Assembly: GCA_022414725.1 (NCBI GenBank)
Contig: CM039462.1
Coordinates: forward strand, 178,032,853 to 178,096,852
Direction of reading: 5' to 3'
From: Microglena sp. YARC
Lineage: Eukaryota > Chlorophyta > Chlorophyceae > Chlamydomonadales > Chlamydomonadaceae
Length of the DNA stretch: 64,000 nucleotides
Notes under the pieces: generated by a model
What the model saw: only the letters and a program-made list of their open reading frames with translations
What the model was told of the DNA's origin: nothing
Database searches by the model: none
In this document: positions 20,657 through 32,284 of the stretch, one piece after another
How the letters are laid out: each line of letters starts with the position of its first letter
How positions within the stretch are numbered: the first letter of the stretch is position 1
Program-made: the position numbers and the translations under genes

Positions 20657-23492
20657 GGACCATTGCTCTGTCTTCCCTCCCAGTTCTGATGTTCCACTGT
20701 CACATAAGGCTTTTGGACAACAACGTAAGTGATAAGTGAAGCTTGCTTGTAGGTGCGGTTTCGCAACAATTGTGTGGCATAGCGAATAATGTCTTGATTC
20801 ATGCCTAGGTGGTGCCCACGTGCATCTGTCTATGTTTGTGTCACTGTCTCTGCCATCGTCTCTGTAACTGCATCTGTACTATGCCTCTGTATATGTACTG
20901 CCCTTCATTGATCTCTAACGCATACCCTGCCCTGCACGTCACTGTCCTGCCCCTTGCCATCCTCCCTGTCCTTCATTGCTCTGCAACGCAGGCCATGCCC
21001 AGCTAATCACCATCCTACCCCTATCCGTGCTCTCTGCCCTTCCTTGCTCTCTAACACCCGCCCTGCTCTGCTCATCACTGTCATCTAGCCCTTTGCCATT
21101 ATCCCTGCCCCTCCTTGCTCTCTAACGCCTGGCCTGCTCTGCTCATCACTGTCTTCTTGCCCCTTTCCATTATCCCTGCCCCTCTTTGCTCTCTAACGCC
21201 TGCCCTGCCTTGTTCATCACCGTCGTCATGCCCCTTGCCATTATCCTTGCCCCTCTTCGCTCCCTAACGCCTGCCCTGCTCTGCTCAACACTGTCGTCCT
21301 GCCCCTCGCCATCATCCCTGCCCCTCTTTGCTCTCTAACGCCTTCCCTTCTCTGCTCATCACTGTTATCTAGACCCTCGCCAATATCCCTGCCCCTCTTT
21401 GCTCTCTAACGCCTGCCCTGCTTTGTTCATCACTGTCGTCCTGCCCCTTGCCATTATCCCTGCCCCTCTTTGCTCTCCAACGCCTGCTTTTCTCTGCTCA
21501 TCACTGTCGTCTTGCCCCTTGCCATTATCCCCGCCCCTCTTTGCTCTCAAATGCCTGCTTTTCTCTGCTCATCACTGTCGTCCTGCCCCTTACCATTATC
21601 TCTGCCCCTCTTTACTCTCTAACGCCTGCCCTGCCCTGCTCATCACTGTCGTCCTGTCCTTTGCCATTATCCCTGCCCCTCTTTGCTCTCGAACGCCTGC
21701 TCTGCTTTGCTCATCACTGTCGACCTGCCCCTTGCCATTATCCCTGCCCATCTTTGTTCTCGAACGCCTGCCCTGCTCTGCTCATCACTGTCGTCCTGCC
21801 CCTTGCCAGTATCCCTGCCCCTTTTTACTCTCGTGAGTACAAACTGGCTGGCAGTGATAATGGCGAGGGGCAGGACGACAGTGATGAGCAGAGCAGGGCA
21901 GGCGTTAGAGTGCAAAGAGGCGCAGGGATAATGGCGAGTGGAAAGATGACAGTGATGAGCAGAGCAGAGCAGGTTTAGAGAGCAAAGAGGGGCAGGGATG
22001 ATGGCAAGGGGCAGGACACTTAATGAGCAGAGCAGAGCAAGTGATAGAGAGCAGAGAGGGCCAGGGATAATGGCAAAGGACAAGACGACAGTGATGAGCA
22101 GAGCAGGGCAGGCGTTAGAGAGTACAAAGGGGCAGGGATAATGTCAAGGGGCAGGACGACAGTGATGAGCAGAGCAGGGCAGGTGTTAGAGAGCAAAGAG
22201 GGGCAGGGATAATGGCAAGGGGCAAGACGACAGTGATGAGCAGAGCAGGGCAGGCGTTAGAGAGTACAAAGGGGCAGGGATAATGTCAAGGGGCAGGACG
22301 ACAGTGATGAGCAGAGCAGGGCAGGCGTTAGAGAGCAAAGAGGGGCAGGGATAATGGCAGGGGGCAAGACGACAGTGATGAGCAGAGCAGGGCAGGCGTT
22401 AGAGAGTACAAAGGGGCAGGGATAATGTCAAGGGGCAGGACTAGAGTGATGAGCAGAGCAGGGCAGGTGTTAGAGAGCAAAGAGGGGCAGGGATAATGGC
22501 AAGGGGCAAGACGACAGTGATGAGCAGAGCAGGGCAGGCGTTAGAGAGTAAAAAGGGGCAGGGATAATGTCAATGGGCAGGACGACAGTGATGAGCAGAG
22601 CAGGGCAGGTGTTAGAGAGCAAAGAGGGGCAGGGATAATGGCAAGGGGCAAGACGACAGTGATGAGCAAAGAAAAGCAGGCATTGGAGAGCAAAGAGGGG
22701 CAGGGATAATGGCGAGGGGCAGGACGACAGTGATGAGCAGAGCAGGGCGGGTGTTAGAGAGCAATGAGGGGCAGGGATACTGGCGAGGGGCAGGACGACA
22801 GTGATGAGCCGAGCATGGTAGGTGTTAGGGAGTAAGGAGGGGCAGGGATAATGGCAAGAGGCAAGACGGCAGTGATGAACAAGGCAGGGCATGCGATAGA
22901 GATTAAAGAGGGGCAGGGATACTGTTGAGGGGCAGGACGACAGTGATGAGCCGAGCATGGCAGGCGTTAGAGAGCAAAGAGGGGCAGGGATACTGGCAAT
23001 TGCCATTATCCATGCTCTTGGTTCTCAAATGCATGCATTACTATGCTCATCACTGTCGTCCTGCCCCTTGCCTTGCTCCCTTCCCTTCCTTCCTCTTGAA
23101 CGCATGCCCTTCTCTGATCATCACTTTCCAGGCGGACTTTGCTCCCTTCCCTGCTTTGCTCTCTAACACATGCCCTGATCTGCTTATCGCATCCATGCCC
23201 CTTACCGTGCTCCCTGCTATTCATTGCTCTATAATGTCTGCCCTGCTCTGTTTAGCACATGCCTGCCCCTTGCCATGCTCCCTGCCATTGGTTGCTATGT
23301 AACACATGCCATGCTCTGCTCATCACCGCACCGTCCTGCCCCTTGCCATTAACCCTGCCCTTGGTTGCTCTCTAACGCATGCCCTGCTCTGCATGTCTTA
23401 CAGGGCAAAATGATGGGTGGAAATGCTACAGCTGCGATGAAGATTGTTGCCACGAAGGAACTACACATGCTGAAGATGGAAATATAAAATAG
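20657..23492 (+). CDS. Last two exons of the element-B gene, Cys-rich C-terminus
   Basis: Exon 20657-20724 and exon 23404-23492 correspond to 9868-9935 and 12799-12884 of copy A, with the same donor (CAAC/GTAAGT), acceptor (TTACAG here) and phase. The tail reads QNDGWKCYSCDEDCCHEG, then TTHAEDGNIK and a TAG; the differences from copy A are mostly at the very end. The intron is 2679 bp of minisatellite with an inverted middle. Function unknown; a zinc-binding tail is inferred from the Cys/His spacing. Confidence 0.5.
20900..21838 (+). repeat. CTGCCC minisatellite of copy B, forward part
   Basis: Same unit and orientation as 10120-12790 in copy A. It ends at about 21838, where the orientation reverses. 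Confidence 0.9.
21839..22998 (-). repeat. CTGCCC minisatellite of copy B, inverted part
   Basis: About 16 units read as the reverse complement (GGGGCAGGGATAATGGCAAG and GACGACAGTGATGAGCAGAG). Forward orientation resumes near 23000. Copy A has no such inversion. Confidence 0.9.
22999..23395 (+). repeat. CTGCCC minisatellite, distal forward part
   Basis: Diverged forward units (CTGCTCATCACTGTCGTCCT and GCCCCTTGCC) running up to the acceptor of the last exon of element B. Confidence 0.8.
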
Positions 23493-24262
23493 AATCAGTG
23501 AAGATATATAGATGTATAGCTTTGATTGGACGTTTCTTCTTGGTGGATATATAGGCCTATGTTTTCATAAGTAGACAAATAGATAGCTGCCTGCAGGCTG
23601 CGTATATACTTGTACTTGAACTCAATTAGCTACATGGTTCCAGCCAGCAATTTGGCTGCTCGTCGTCTTTTGCTCGCTGTCTATCTATGGTTAATGGATA
23701 TATAGGGAATATATGGGCTGTAGTGGATGTACATGTGTAAGGATGCTTACATAGATAAATAGGTAGATCAATAGGTTAATGGATGCATAGTTTATTATGT
23801 ATGTAATCTATCTTCTCGAATCCTGGTGTAATTGAGAAATGCTCGTGGAAAATATTCCTGAAATGCGACCTCTCCGACCACCGTGCCCAAACCGCCCTGC
23901 AGGCAAAGTACAGGCGAAATGTCTCAAAAGAACGTACTTTTCGCCTCATTTACGAGCACAAGCCGCGAGGTGCAGGCGAAATGTCTCAGAAGTCTGAGAC
24001 ATTTCGACGGCAATCCGCCTTGGCTAAATGTAGGCGAAATGTCTCAGAAGTCTGAGACATTTCGACGACAATCCGCCTTGGCTAAATGTAGGCGAAATGT
24101 CTTCAGGATTCCGAGCTACAGGCGACGCAGGTATAGGGCTTAAAAGTGATTAGTCATTAACTAGCTATGACTAATCGAGGACCTCGCGTGCGTTCCGCGT
24201 GCGTTCCGCGTGCATTCCGCGCTCGTACGCATTTAGCGATCTGTCGACTTCCCCGAGTGATA

Positions 24263-25516
24263 TGGAACCAAAACCCCAAGCGGCTGGGCCAAAAGGCGCC
24301 GACCACGCGCCGGGCACGCGCTATACCCTCCACGCTCTTACTACGCTCTACTTTATATATGACTAGCATCTGAGCCCGTCGTCCCGACGGGAGGACCACC
24401 CCCGTGGCCACGTCAGCGACAGGTCACGAAAAATTGAGATCCGAAACCACTGAAACCAAAAGCCCAACTACCTGGGCCAAAAGGGCTAAACCATATCACG
24501 GCCGCTCTATAATAAGAAGATCTGAGCCCGTCGTCCCGACGGGAGGACCGCCCCCGTGGCCACGTCAGCGACAGGTGTCGGAAAATCGAGATCTGAGAAT
24601 CGCTGCCGCCTGGGCGACAGGTCAGCAAAATATGAAACCAAATACCCATCTGCCTGCAGGCATGCCTGGGCCAAAATGGCTAGCATCTGAGCCGTCGTAC
24701 CGACGGGAGGACCACCCCCGTGGCCACGTCAGCGACAGGTCTCGGAAAATGGAGATCCGAAAACGGGTCACTCCGAAACGGGTAACTTCGAAACGGCTCC
24801 CCTGGCCACGTCAGCGAATGGCAGCCAGCGAGCTGGCAAGAGTGCGTGAGAGCGCAGGAGAAGGCCAAGGGAATGCTGCGACGGGGGGAGTTGCATGCGA
24901 AGTTATTGACAGGGGCAGCGAAATTTGTGGGAACGAGTTTGGGCAGATGAACAAAGGGAGGCTACACCGTTGAATATCGGGCGGCTCAGGCAGCGAGCAC
25001 CGAAATTAGCAGAAGTGCGAAGGAAAATTCGGGTATCAGAACGGCTGGGCCTGGAAGAGCCGCGAGAGGGAGTCGAAAACGACACCGGCTTCATGCATTA
25101 GAGCAGCGCAAAGCAGCGCACGGGTGACGTTAGCGACAGGTCTCGGGAAATCGAGATCCGAAAACGGGTTATTCCGGAACCACTGCCCCTGGCCACGTCA
25201 GCGAATGGCAGTCAGCGAGCGGGCAAGAGTGCGTGAGAGCGCAGGAGAAGGAGAAGGGAATGCTGCGACGGGGGGAGCTACATGCGAAGTTATTAACGGT
25301 GGCAGCGAAAATTGTGGGAAAGAGTTTGGGCAGATGGACAAAGAGAGGCTACACCGTAGAATATAGCGCGCGGGACTCAGGCAGCGAGCACCGAAAATAG
25401 CAGAAGTGCGAAGGGAAATTCGCGTATCATAACGGCTAGGCTCAGGAAATGCAGTGCAAAGCAGCGCACCAAGCCGGGTAACCTTGGACGGGTGCGGGTG
25501 CAGGTGGGTGGACGGC
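24263..25516 (+). repeat. R1 fragment between elements B and F
   Basis: It repeats 14420-15760 at high identity with small deletions. It ends in GGACGGC (25510-25516), the first copy of the target duplication of element F. Confidence 0.85.
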
Positions 25517-25559
25517 CAACTAGGTTGTTCGATAAGCTACCCCCAAATTTAGTAGTTAT

Positions 25560-26089
25560 GAAATTCTACCCACAAATTTAGTAGTTATGAAATCGCAGGA
25601 CAATTTGGTGGGCAGGGCACCTCGACCAGCAACCACCCACAAATTTAGTGGGTAGAGACCCTTCACCAGCAACAAACAACTAATTTAGAGGGTAGTTATC
25701 CCCCAACAGCAACCACCAACTAATTAAGTGGGTAGTTACCCCCCAACAGCGACCAACAACTAATTTAGTAAGTAGTTACCCTTCACCAGCAACCAACAAC
25801 TAATTTAGGGGGTAGTTACCCCCCACCAGCAACCACCCACTAATTTAGGGGGTAGTGACCCCTCACCAGCAAGCACCCACTAATTTAGGGGGTAGTAACC
25901 CCCCACCAGCAAGCAACTACTAATATAGGGGGTAGTTTCCCCCCACCAGCAACCAACAACTAATTTAGTGGGTAATGACCCTCCACGAGCAACCACCCAA
26001 TAATTTAGGGGGTAGTCACCCCCCACCAACAGCCAACAACTAATTTAGTGGGTAGTTACCCCCCACCAGCAAGGACCCCCTAATTTAGG
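25560..26089 (+). repeat. About 40-bp minisatellite, left arm of F
   Basis: Units such as CAACTAATTTAGTGGGTAGT and ACCCCCCACCAGCAACC, about 13 copies. It is the inverted counterpart of 32285-34500. Confidence 0.9.
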
Positions 26090-26121
26090 GAAGTAGAGCC
26101 CCTCGCGAGGGGCTCTACTTC
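26090..26121. repeat. 32-bp perfect palindrome, left arm of F
   Basis: GAAGTAGAGCCCCTCG and its exact reverse complement form a gap-free palindrome. An identical copy lies at 32253-32284 in the other arm. Confidence 0.95.
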
Positions 26122-26575
26122 TCTTCTATGCGTATTGCCCACGAGGGCCCTCGGCAGACAGACAGAGGGCAGTACGCATCAAATGTAACGCTATCGTAGT
26201 GCGCCCCCTCACATGTACAGGTTCGACCATTTTCGTTTCTGCTTTTCGAATTCTCTTATATATTATCTTCCTCCGAACTAACTTTTCTGTTTCTTCGCGA
26301 AAAGATGTTCTTCCTGCTGTATGCTGTGTTCCTTGTTCCCTTTCTGGGAGTTTGGGTATCCATGGCTTAGGAGAACCTTCCAGACCCGCCATCGCTCGTT
26401 CGCCAGGGGGCAGCGTCCGCTACGTCTGCTGCACGTACGCGTCGCAGGAACAGAGGATCTTTCTCCGAGTCATCTTTTCTATTCCAAGATGAACAGGGTG
26501 GCGCGGAATCGTTCTTCGCATGTGATACTGAATATGAGCCCTGGTGATCACACTGCCCCCAAAGCATCAAATGTT
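26122..26575 (-). repeat. Single-copy shell of the left arm of F
   Basis: It matches 31810-32252 in inverted orientation at about 90 percent identity. In both arms the frame reading outward encodes MAGLEGSPKPWIPKLP, then EQGTQHTAGRTSFREETEK (minus strand here, plus strand at 31981-32259). The arms' protein frames stay similar to about residue 45 and then diverge. No domain was recognised. Confidence 0.8.
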
Positions 26576-26833
26576 GCTCCCCATTGACACGCATGCACAC
26601 GGACATCTCCTCCCCATGCTGCTCCCCATCGACACGCATGCACATTGACATCTCCTCCCCATGCTGCTCCGCATGCTGCTCCCCATGCTGCTCCCCATCG
26701 ACACACATGCACATTGACATTTCCTCCCCATGCTGCTCCCCATAGACACACATGCACATCAACACCTCCCCCCCTTGCTGCTCCCCATGCTGCTCACCAT
26801 CGACACACATGCACATGAACACACATACACACA

Positions 26834-26882
<49 letters not shown>

Positions 26883-28590
26883 ACACACCACACAGACACT
26901 GACACACACACATACACACGCACACACACAAACACACACACAAACACATGCACACAGACACACACACACTCAGACACACACATACACACACGCACACATG
27001 CACTCAGACACACACAGACACACACACTCATACACACACGCATACACACACATACACATAAGCACACACACACGCACACACACAGACACACACACACACA
27101 CACACAATGACACACACAAACAAACGCGCACACACACGCATACTCACGCACGTGCACACATGCACTCAGACACACACAGGCACAAACGCAGACACAAACA
27201 CACGCACAGACACATAAACACACATGCACACACACTCTCACACACACACGCACACAAACACACATACACACACACACGCACACGCACATGCACAAAGTCA
27301 CACACACACGCACACACACACACGCACACGTGCACACCGACACATACACACGCACACATAAACATGCTTTCATACACACACATACACACACGAGCACACA
27401 TGCGCACAGACACACACACAGAATCACACACACACACGCCCAGACACACACACACACGCACACATGCACTCAGACACACACAGACACACACACTCATACA
27501 CACACGCATACACACACATACACACAAGCACACACACACGCACACACACAGACACACACACACACAATGATACACACAAACAAACGCGCACACACACGCA
27601 TACTCACGCACGTGCACACACGCACTCAGACACACACAGGCACAAACGCAGACACAAACACACGCACAGACACATAAACACACATACACACACACTCTCA
27701 CACACACACGCACACAAACACACATACACACACACGCACACGCACATGCACGAAGTCACACACACACGCACATATGCACACCGACACATACACATGCACA
27801 CATAAACATGCTTTCGTACACACACATACACACACGAGCACACACGCGCACAGACACACACACAGAATCACACACACACACACGCCCAGACACACACACA
27901 CGCACACATGCACTCAGACACACACACGTACACACACGCACACACACACAAACACACATACACACACTCACACATACGCACGCAAACATGCATACATGCA
28001 TGCGCACACGCACACGCACACACATACATACATACACAAGCACACACACAGACACGCGCACAGATACACACAGACACACACACACAGACACACACAAGGA
28101 CACACACAAACAAACGCGCACACACACATGCATATACACACACGTGCACACACGCACTCAGACACACACAGACAGAAACACACGCACAGACACATACACA
28201 CACATACACTCGCACTCTCACACACACATGCACACACACACACGCACACATGCACACCGACACATATACACGCACACATAAACATGCTTTCGTACACACA
28301 CATACACACACGAGCACACACACGCACAGACACACACACAGAATCACACACACACACGTACACACACCTGCACCACAAACACACGCACACACCCACACAC
28401 CCACATACACACGCACACACACAAAAACACACACACACGCACAAACACACACACACAAACACACACATATACACACACACATAAACACACACACAAGCAA
28501 ACACACATGCACGGACACACACACAAACATGCACACACACACATACACACACGCACACGCACAAACAAACACACACGCACGCACACATGT
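26575..28590 (+). repeat. Inner shells of left arm: GCTGCTCCCCAT repeats, then CA microsatellite
   Basis: From 26575 to about 26815, CATGCTGCTCCCCATCGACA-type units; then about 1.75 kb of CA-rich repeat with larger duplicated blocks (for example 27001-27300 against 27465-27760). It mirrors the TG-rich 31290-31800. Thr-His and Cys-Val ORFs are by-products. Confidence 0.95.
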
Positions 28591-28742
28591 GCGTGTTGGC
28601 AGGGCTGCTTGTTCGGCACCTGCCTCTGCCACCACACCTGTATATGCCACCAACAACCTACCCACCAACACCCACAAAAAACACACACAGTGGGAGAAAT
28701 CACAACAAAATGGTTTGGTTACTAATCTGTGTTGTACTGTAG

Positions 28743-28874
28743 GCGGACGGTGCATGTAGTAACACCGACATGAAATCCATGGAGAAGGTTCTCAACACTG
28801 AGTACACTACTGCGGCTACAAGCATTCAGCGGACGTCCCTCAAAGGCTTCCCTGCCTATCCATTAGTAGTGCAG
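28743..28874 (+). CDS. Internal exon in the core of F
   Basis: TTGTACTGTAG before 28743 and CAG/GTATTA after 28874 enclose 44 open codons: ADGACSNTDMKSMEKVLNTE, then YTTAATSIQRTSLKGFPAY and PLVVQ. It is the only non-repetitive stretch in the first part of the core. The length is an exact multiple of three. No family was recognised. If F has its own gene this is probably part of it. Neighbouring exons were not found; the following 2 kb is tandem repeat. Confidence 0.4.
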
Positions 28875-29159
28875 GTATTATTTTTTAGTTGGTATGGATG
28901 AACTTTGTGGGGGATCGCTGCCTTGCTGGCCTGCCTTTCTGTGAACTTTATGTATTTCCACCAACGGAGATGTGCCAGCCTTGACATATATATTTAGGCT
29001 GGATGGTATGCTTAACTACATGTTGCGTGAGGATTGTCGCTTTGATTCCTTACATTGAGGTAGGAATTCCACCCTATGAGGTGGGTCACCTTTTACCAAC
29101 ACTAAAATGTCGTTGCTGAGGACTAATTACAACCCGATCTAAGGCAGTTTCAATCTTCC

Positions 29160-30600
29160 TTAAATGTCTTTGAATATAGTTGGCTCTTGGCATATAGTTG
29201 GCAGTTGGCACATAGTTGGCATATAGTTGGCATATAGTTGGCTCTTGGCATATAGTTGGCAGTTGGCTCGTAGAAAGTACTGTATAATCTGATAGCCTTT
29301 GCAGGTAAATAATTAATGGACCCTCTCCCCCACCCCACCCCCCGCAATCTCGATTGTGTAAATCTACGAGTGACTCGTGTTATTTAGTTAAATCTTGAGA
29401 CTTTTGCAACCTATGTCTAAATTACGGGGATAGGTGTAATGGAAGCGATGCCGGTAACTCCTGCAACCCATGTCTAAAACACGGGAACTCATGTTATGCA
29501 TTCAATGACGGAGATTCATGTAACCTATATTTTAAACACGGGAACTCGTGTTATCTAATCAATGACGGAGACTCCTGGAACATATGATTACATTATGGGG
29601 ACTGGTATTATGGAAGCGATGCTGGTGACTCCTGAAACATATGTTTAAATTACGGGGACTGGTGTAATGGAAGCGATGCCGGTGACTCCTGCAACCCTTG
29701 TTTAAATTACGGGAAATCATGTAAAGGAATAAATGCTGCTGACTCCTGCAACCCATGTTTAAATTACGGGGGCTCATATAATGCATTTAATGCTGGTGAC
29801 TCCTGTAATTTACGGCTTAGAAACGGGAACTGATATAATTGAATCAATGCTGCTGACTCCTGTTAACAATGTATAAATTAAGGGGACTCATTTTATGCAT
29901 TCAATACTGGTGACTTCTGCAACTAAGTCTAAAATACGGGAACTGATGTAATGGAATCGGTGCTGCGGACTCCTGCAAACCATGTTAAAATTACGGGATG
30001 GTCAAATATATGAAGCACACTTCCTTATTGTTACATGTTTTTCAACTAGCTCTGTTTTTCCAGCCCGCTGATTCTGATTTGAATTGAATTGTAGCATGGC
30101 CTTAAAGGAAGCCCTGGGCAGAATATAGGACCCAATTACCACACGCTCCGTAACCACTGCTAATCAATACATGGAAGCTCAGGGCCAATCCAAGCAAGCA
30201 CTTCTCAGTGCTAATTTAGTAAGGAAGTGCTAATCCAAGCTAGCACACACCGTGCTAATCAAGACATGCTCACTCAGTTCAAGCAAGCACTCTCATTGCT
30301 AATCGAAGCAAAACAAAGCAGTCTCTTGGTGCTAATCCAAGAAAGCACGCTTAATGATAATCAAGGAAAGCGCACCCAATGCTAATCATGAGCTGCAGTA
30401 ACAGAGGTAATCAAAGCAAACACAATCCGGGCTCATTTAAGCAAGCACTCTCAGTGCTAAACAAGTCTAGCAACCCCATTGAAAATCAAAGCAAACACAC
30501 TCAGCGCTAATAAAAGAGATCACACGCAATGCCAAATTAGGCTTACACAGTCATGCTGAACCAGTCCAGCACACACCGTGCAAATCAATTGCAGCACACC
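29160..30600 (+). repeat. Three tandem arrays in the core of F
   Basis: ATAGTTGGC(A/T) short repeats at about 29175-29270; units of about 60 bp with TGACTCCTGCAACCCATGTT and TAAATTACGGG at about 29380-30000; and units of about 30 bp with AATCCAAGCAAGCAC and GTGCTAAT at about 30150-30600. No coding frame persists. Confidence 0.8.
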
Positions 30601-30811
30601 TTGTAGCACATGAAACAAAAAGTTCTGGACTTGGACGTACCATGTGCCCCACACCAGGCTGCACCAGGAGGCTATACACAGGGCTGCACTAGCCCCCACC
30701 AAGTTGCACTAGTCTGTATATTCATACATATAAGCCCATCGCCACCCCAACAAAGGACATGCCTAACTAGTCACAAGTTGGTCTTGGAGTGCGTTGCAGC
30801 CGAGCTCCTGC

Positions 30812-31126
30812 CTAGAGGAGCGCTCTCTTTGCCAAGCTAAGGTGCTGCGCTAGTGCAGCTTGTACTCCGCCAGTGAGGCCTTCCGTGTTGTCAAGAAATG
30901 CCTGAATACCCTCATCACCTTGCAACACCAATATCCTGAGGTCTCCTATTGCCTGAAGGGCTAAATTGTCCCCCCCAGGCAGTGCTTGCAGGGCAGCCTC
31001 TATCTGGGTTACACGAATGGACAGCCTGCGGGTGAACCGTGCCTTCTCAATTCTGAGCAAAAGCTCCTCCTCAAAAAACCTCTGCCGATCGGCCAGAGCC
31101 ATAAGGTATAGCCTACCATGAAACAA
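30812..31126 (-). CDS. Unknown protein, C-terminal exon, in the core of F
   Basis: This 104-codon minus-strand frame has ordinary amino-acid usage, unlike its repeat surroundings. MALADRQRFFEEELLLRIEK, TRRLSIRVTQIEAALQALPG and LAQHLSLAKRALL look like amphipathic helices, and a middle segment reads AIGDLRILVLQGDEGIQAFL. It ends at a TAG at 30812. GGTAG or CTATAG upstream could be an acceptor, so the true start may be in an earlier exon. No family was recognised. It could be a captured host gene piece or part of F's own gene. Confidence 0.45.
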   Translation of the reverse strand: MFHGRLYLMALADRQRFFEEELLLRIEKARFTRRLSIRVTQIEAALQALPGGDNLALQAIGDLRILVLQGDEGIQAFLDNTEGLTGGVQAALAQHLSLAKRALL

Positions 31127-31289
31127 TGTGTTCCCTTCTATAGTCTACTTCATGCGTGGACCAGGGAGGGGGGGACACCAAACAACATCCTCTTAATTTT
31201 ATCTTCAATGATAGGGGTTGCTAGATCAGGGGTGGTTCATAAAAACTTCACCACAAAGAGATAAGATTCGGTGAGGTTTGGAAGCTTGC

Positions 31290-31800
31290 TCTGTGTGTGT
31301 GTATGTGTGTGTCTGAGTGCATGTGTGTGTGTATGCGTGTGTGTGTGTGTGCGTGTTTGCGTGTGTGTGTCTGTGTCTGTGTATCTGTGTGTGTGTGTGC
31401 GAGTATGGGTATGTGTATGTGTGTGTGTGTGTGTGTGTGTTTGTTTGTTTGTGTGTGTGTGTATGCGTGTTTGCGTGTGTATGTGTGTGTATGTATGTAT
31501 GTGTGTGTGCGTGTGTGTGTATCCGTGTGTGTGCGCTTGTGTGTGTATGTGTGTGTCTGAGTGTGTGTGTGTGTGTGCATGTGTGCGTGTGTGTATGTGT
31601 CTGTGTGTGTGTTTGTGTGTGCGTGTGTGTGTGCGTGCGTGTGTGAGTGCGTCTGTGTGATGTGTGCATGTGTATATATGTGTGTGTGTGTGTGTTTGTT
31701 CATGTGCATGTGTGTCGATGGGGAGCAGCATGGGGAGCAGCATGGGGAAAGGATGTCCATGTGCATGCGTGTCGATGGGGAGCAGCATGGGGAGCAGCAT
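31290..31800 (-). repeat. Inner shells of right arm: TG microsatellite, then GGGGAGCAGCAT repeats
   Basis: TG-rich repeat at 31290-31710, then GATGGGGAGCAGCATGGGGA units to about 31800. It is the inverted counterpart of 26575-28590 but about 1.3 kb shorter. Confidence 0.95.
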
Positions 31801-31809
31801 TCGATGCTG

Positions 31810-32284
31810 TGGGGCCAATGTGATCACCAGGGCTCATATTCAGTATCACACGAGAATAACGATTCCGCGCCACCCTGTTCATCTTGGAATTGAAAAGATG
31901 GCTCAGCGAACGATCCTCTGTTCCTTGCGACGTGTACGTGCATCAGACGTAGCGGACGCTGCCCCCCTGGCGAACGGGCGATGGCGGGTCTGGAAGGTTC
32001 TCCCAAGCCATGGATACCCAAACTCCCAGCAAGGGAACAAGGAACACAGCATACAGCAGGAAGAACATCTTTTCGCGAAGAAACAGAAAAGGTAGTTCGG
32101 AGGAAAATAAATATGAAAGCGAATTCGAAAAGCAGAAACAAAAACGGTCGAACCTGTACAGGTGAGGGGGCGCACTACGATAGCGTTACATTTAATGCGT
32201 ACTGCCCTCTGTCTGTCTGCCGAGGGCCCTCGTGGGCGGTACGCCTAGAAGAGAAGTAGAGCCCCTCGCGAGGGGCTCTACTTC
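31810..32284 (+). repeat. Single-copy shell and palindrome of the right arm of F
   Basis: Inverted match of 26090-26575, ending in the 32-bp palindrome 32253-32284. The outward plus-strand frame MAGLEGSPKPWIPKLPAREQ (31981 onward) parallels the left arm's minus-strand frame. Confidence 0.85.

Larger units (their letters stand above)
18471..24259. mobile_element. CACTA-like DNA transposon copy B
   Basis: Same termini as element A (CACTCGGGGAAGT and ACTTCCCCGAGTG), flanked by ATA at 18468-18470 and 24260-24262. The joined flank GGCAAGATATGGAACC occurs intact elsewhere in R1 (near 175-190), which confirms the insertion. It is 5789 bp and collinear with A but lacks element N. The right end holds four GGCGAAATGTCTC motifs within hairpins of the form GTCTCAGAAGTCTGAGAC. 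It holds the continuous YqaJ-like ORF and the two Cys-rich exons. No DDE transposase was recognised. Confidence 0.85.

Noticed and set aside
26752..28759. Long Thr-His and Cys-Val ORFs on both strands
   Set aside because: Translations of CA/TG microsatellite in the arms of element F; the same applies at 31226-31893 and 36699-37312.
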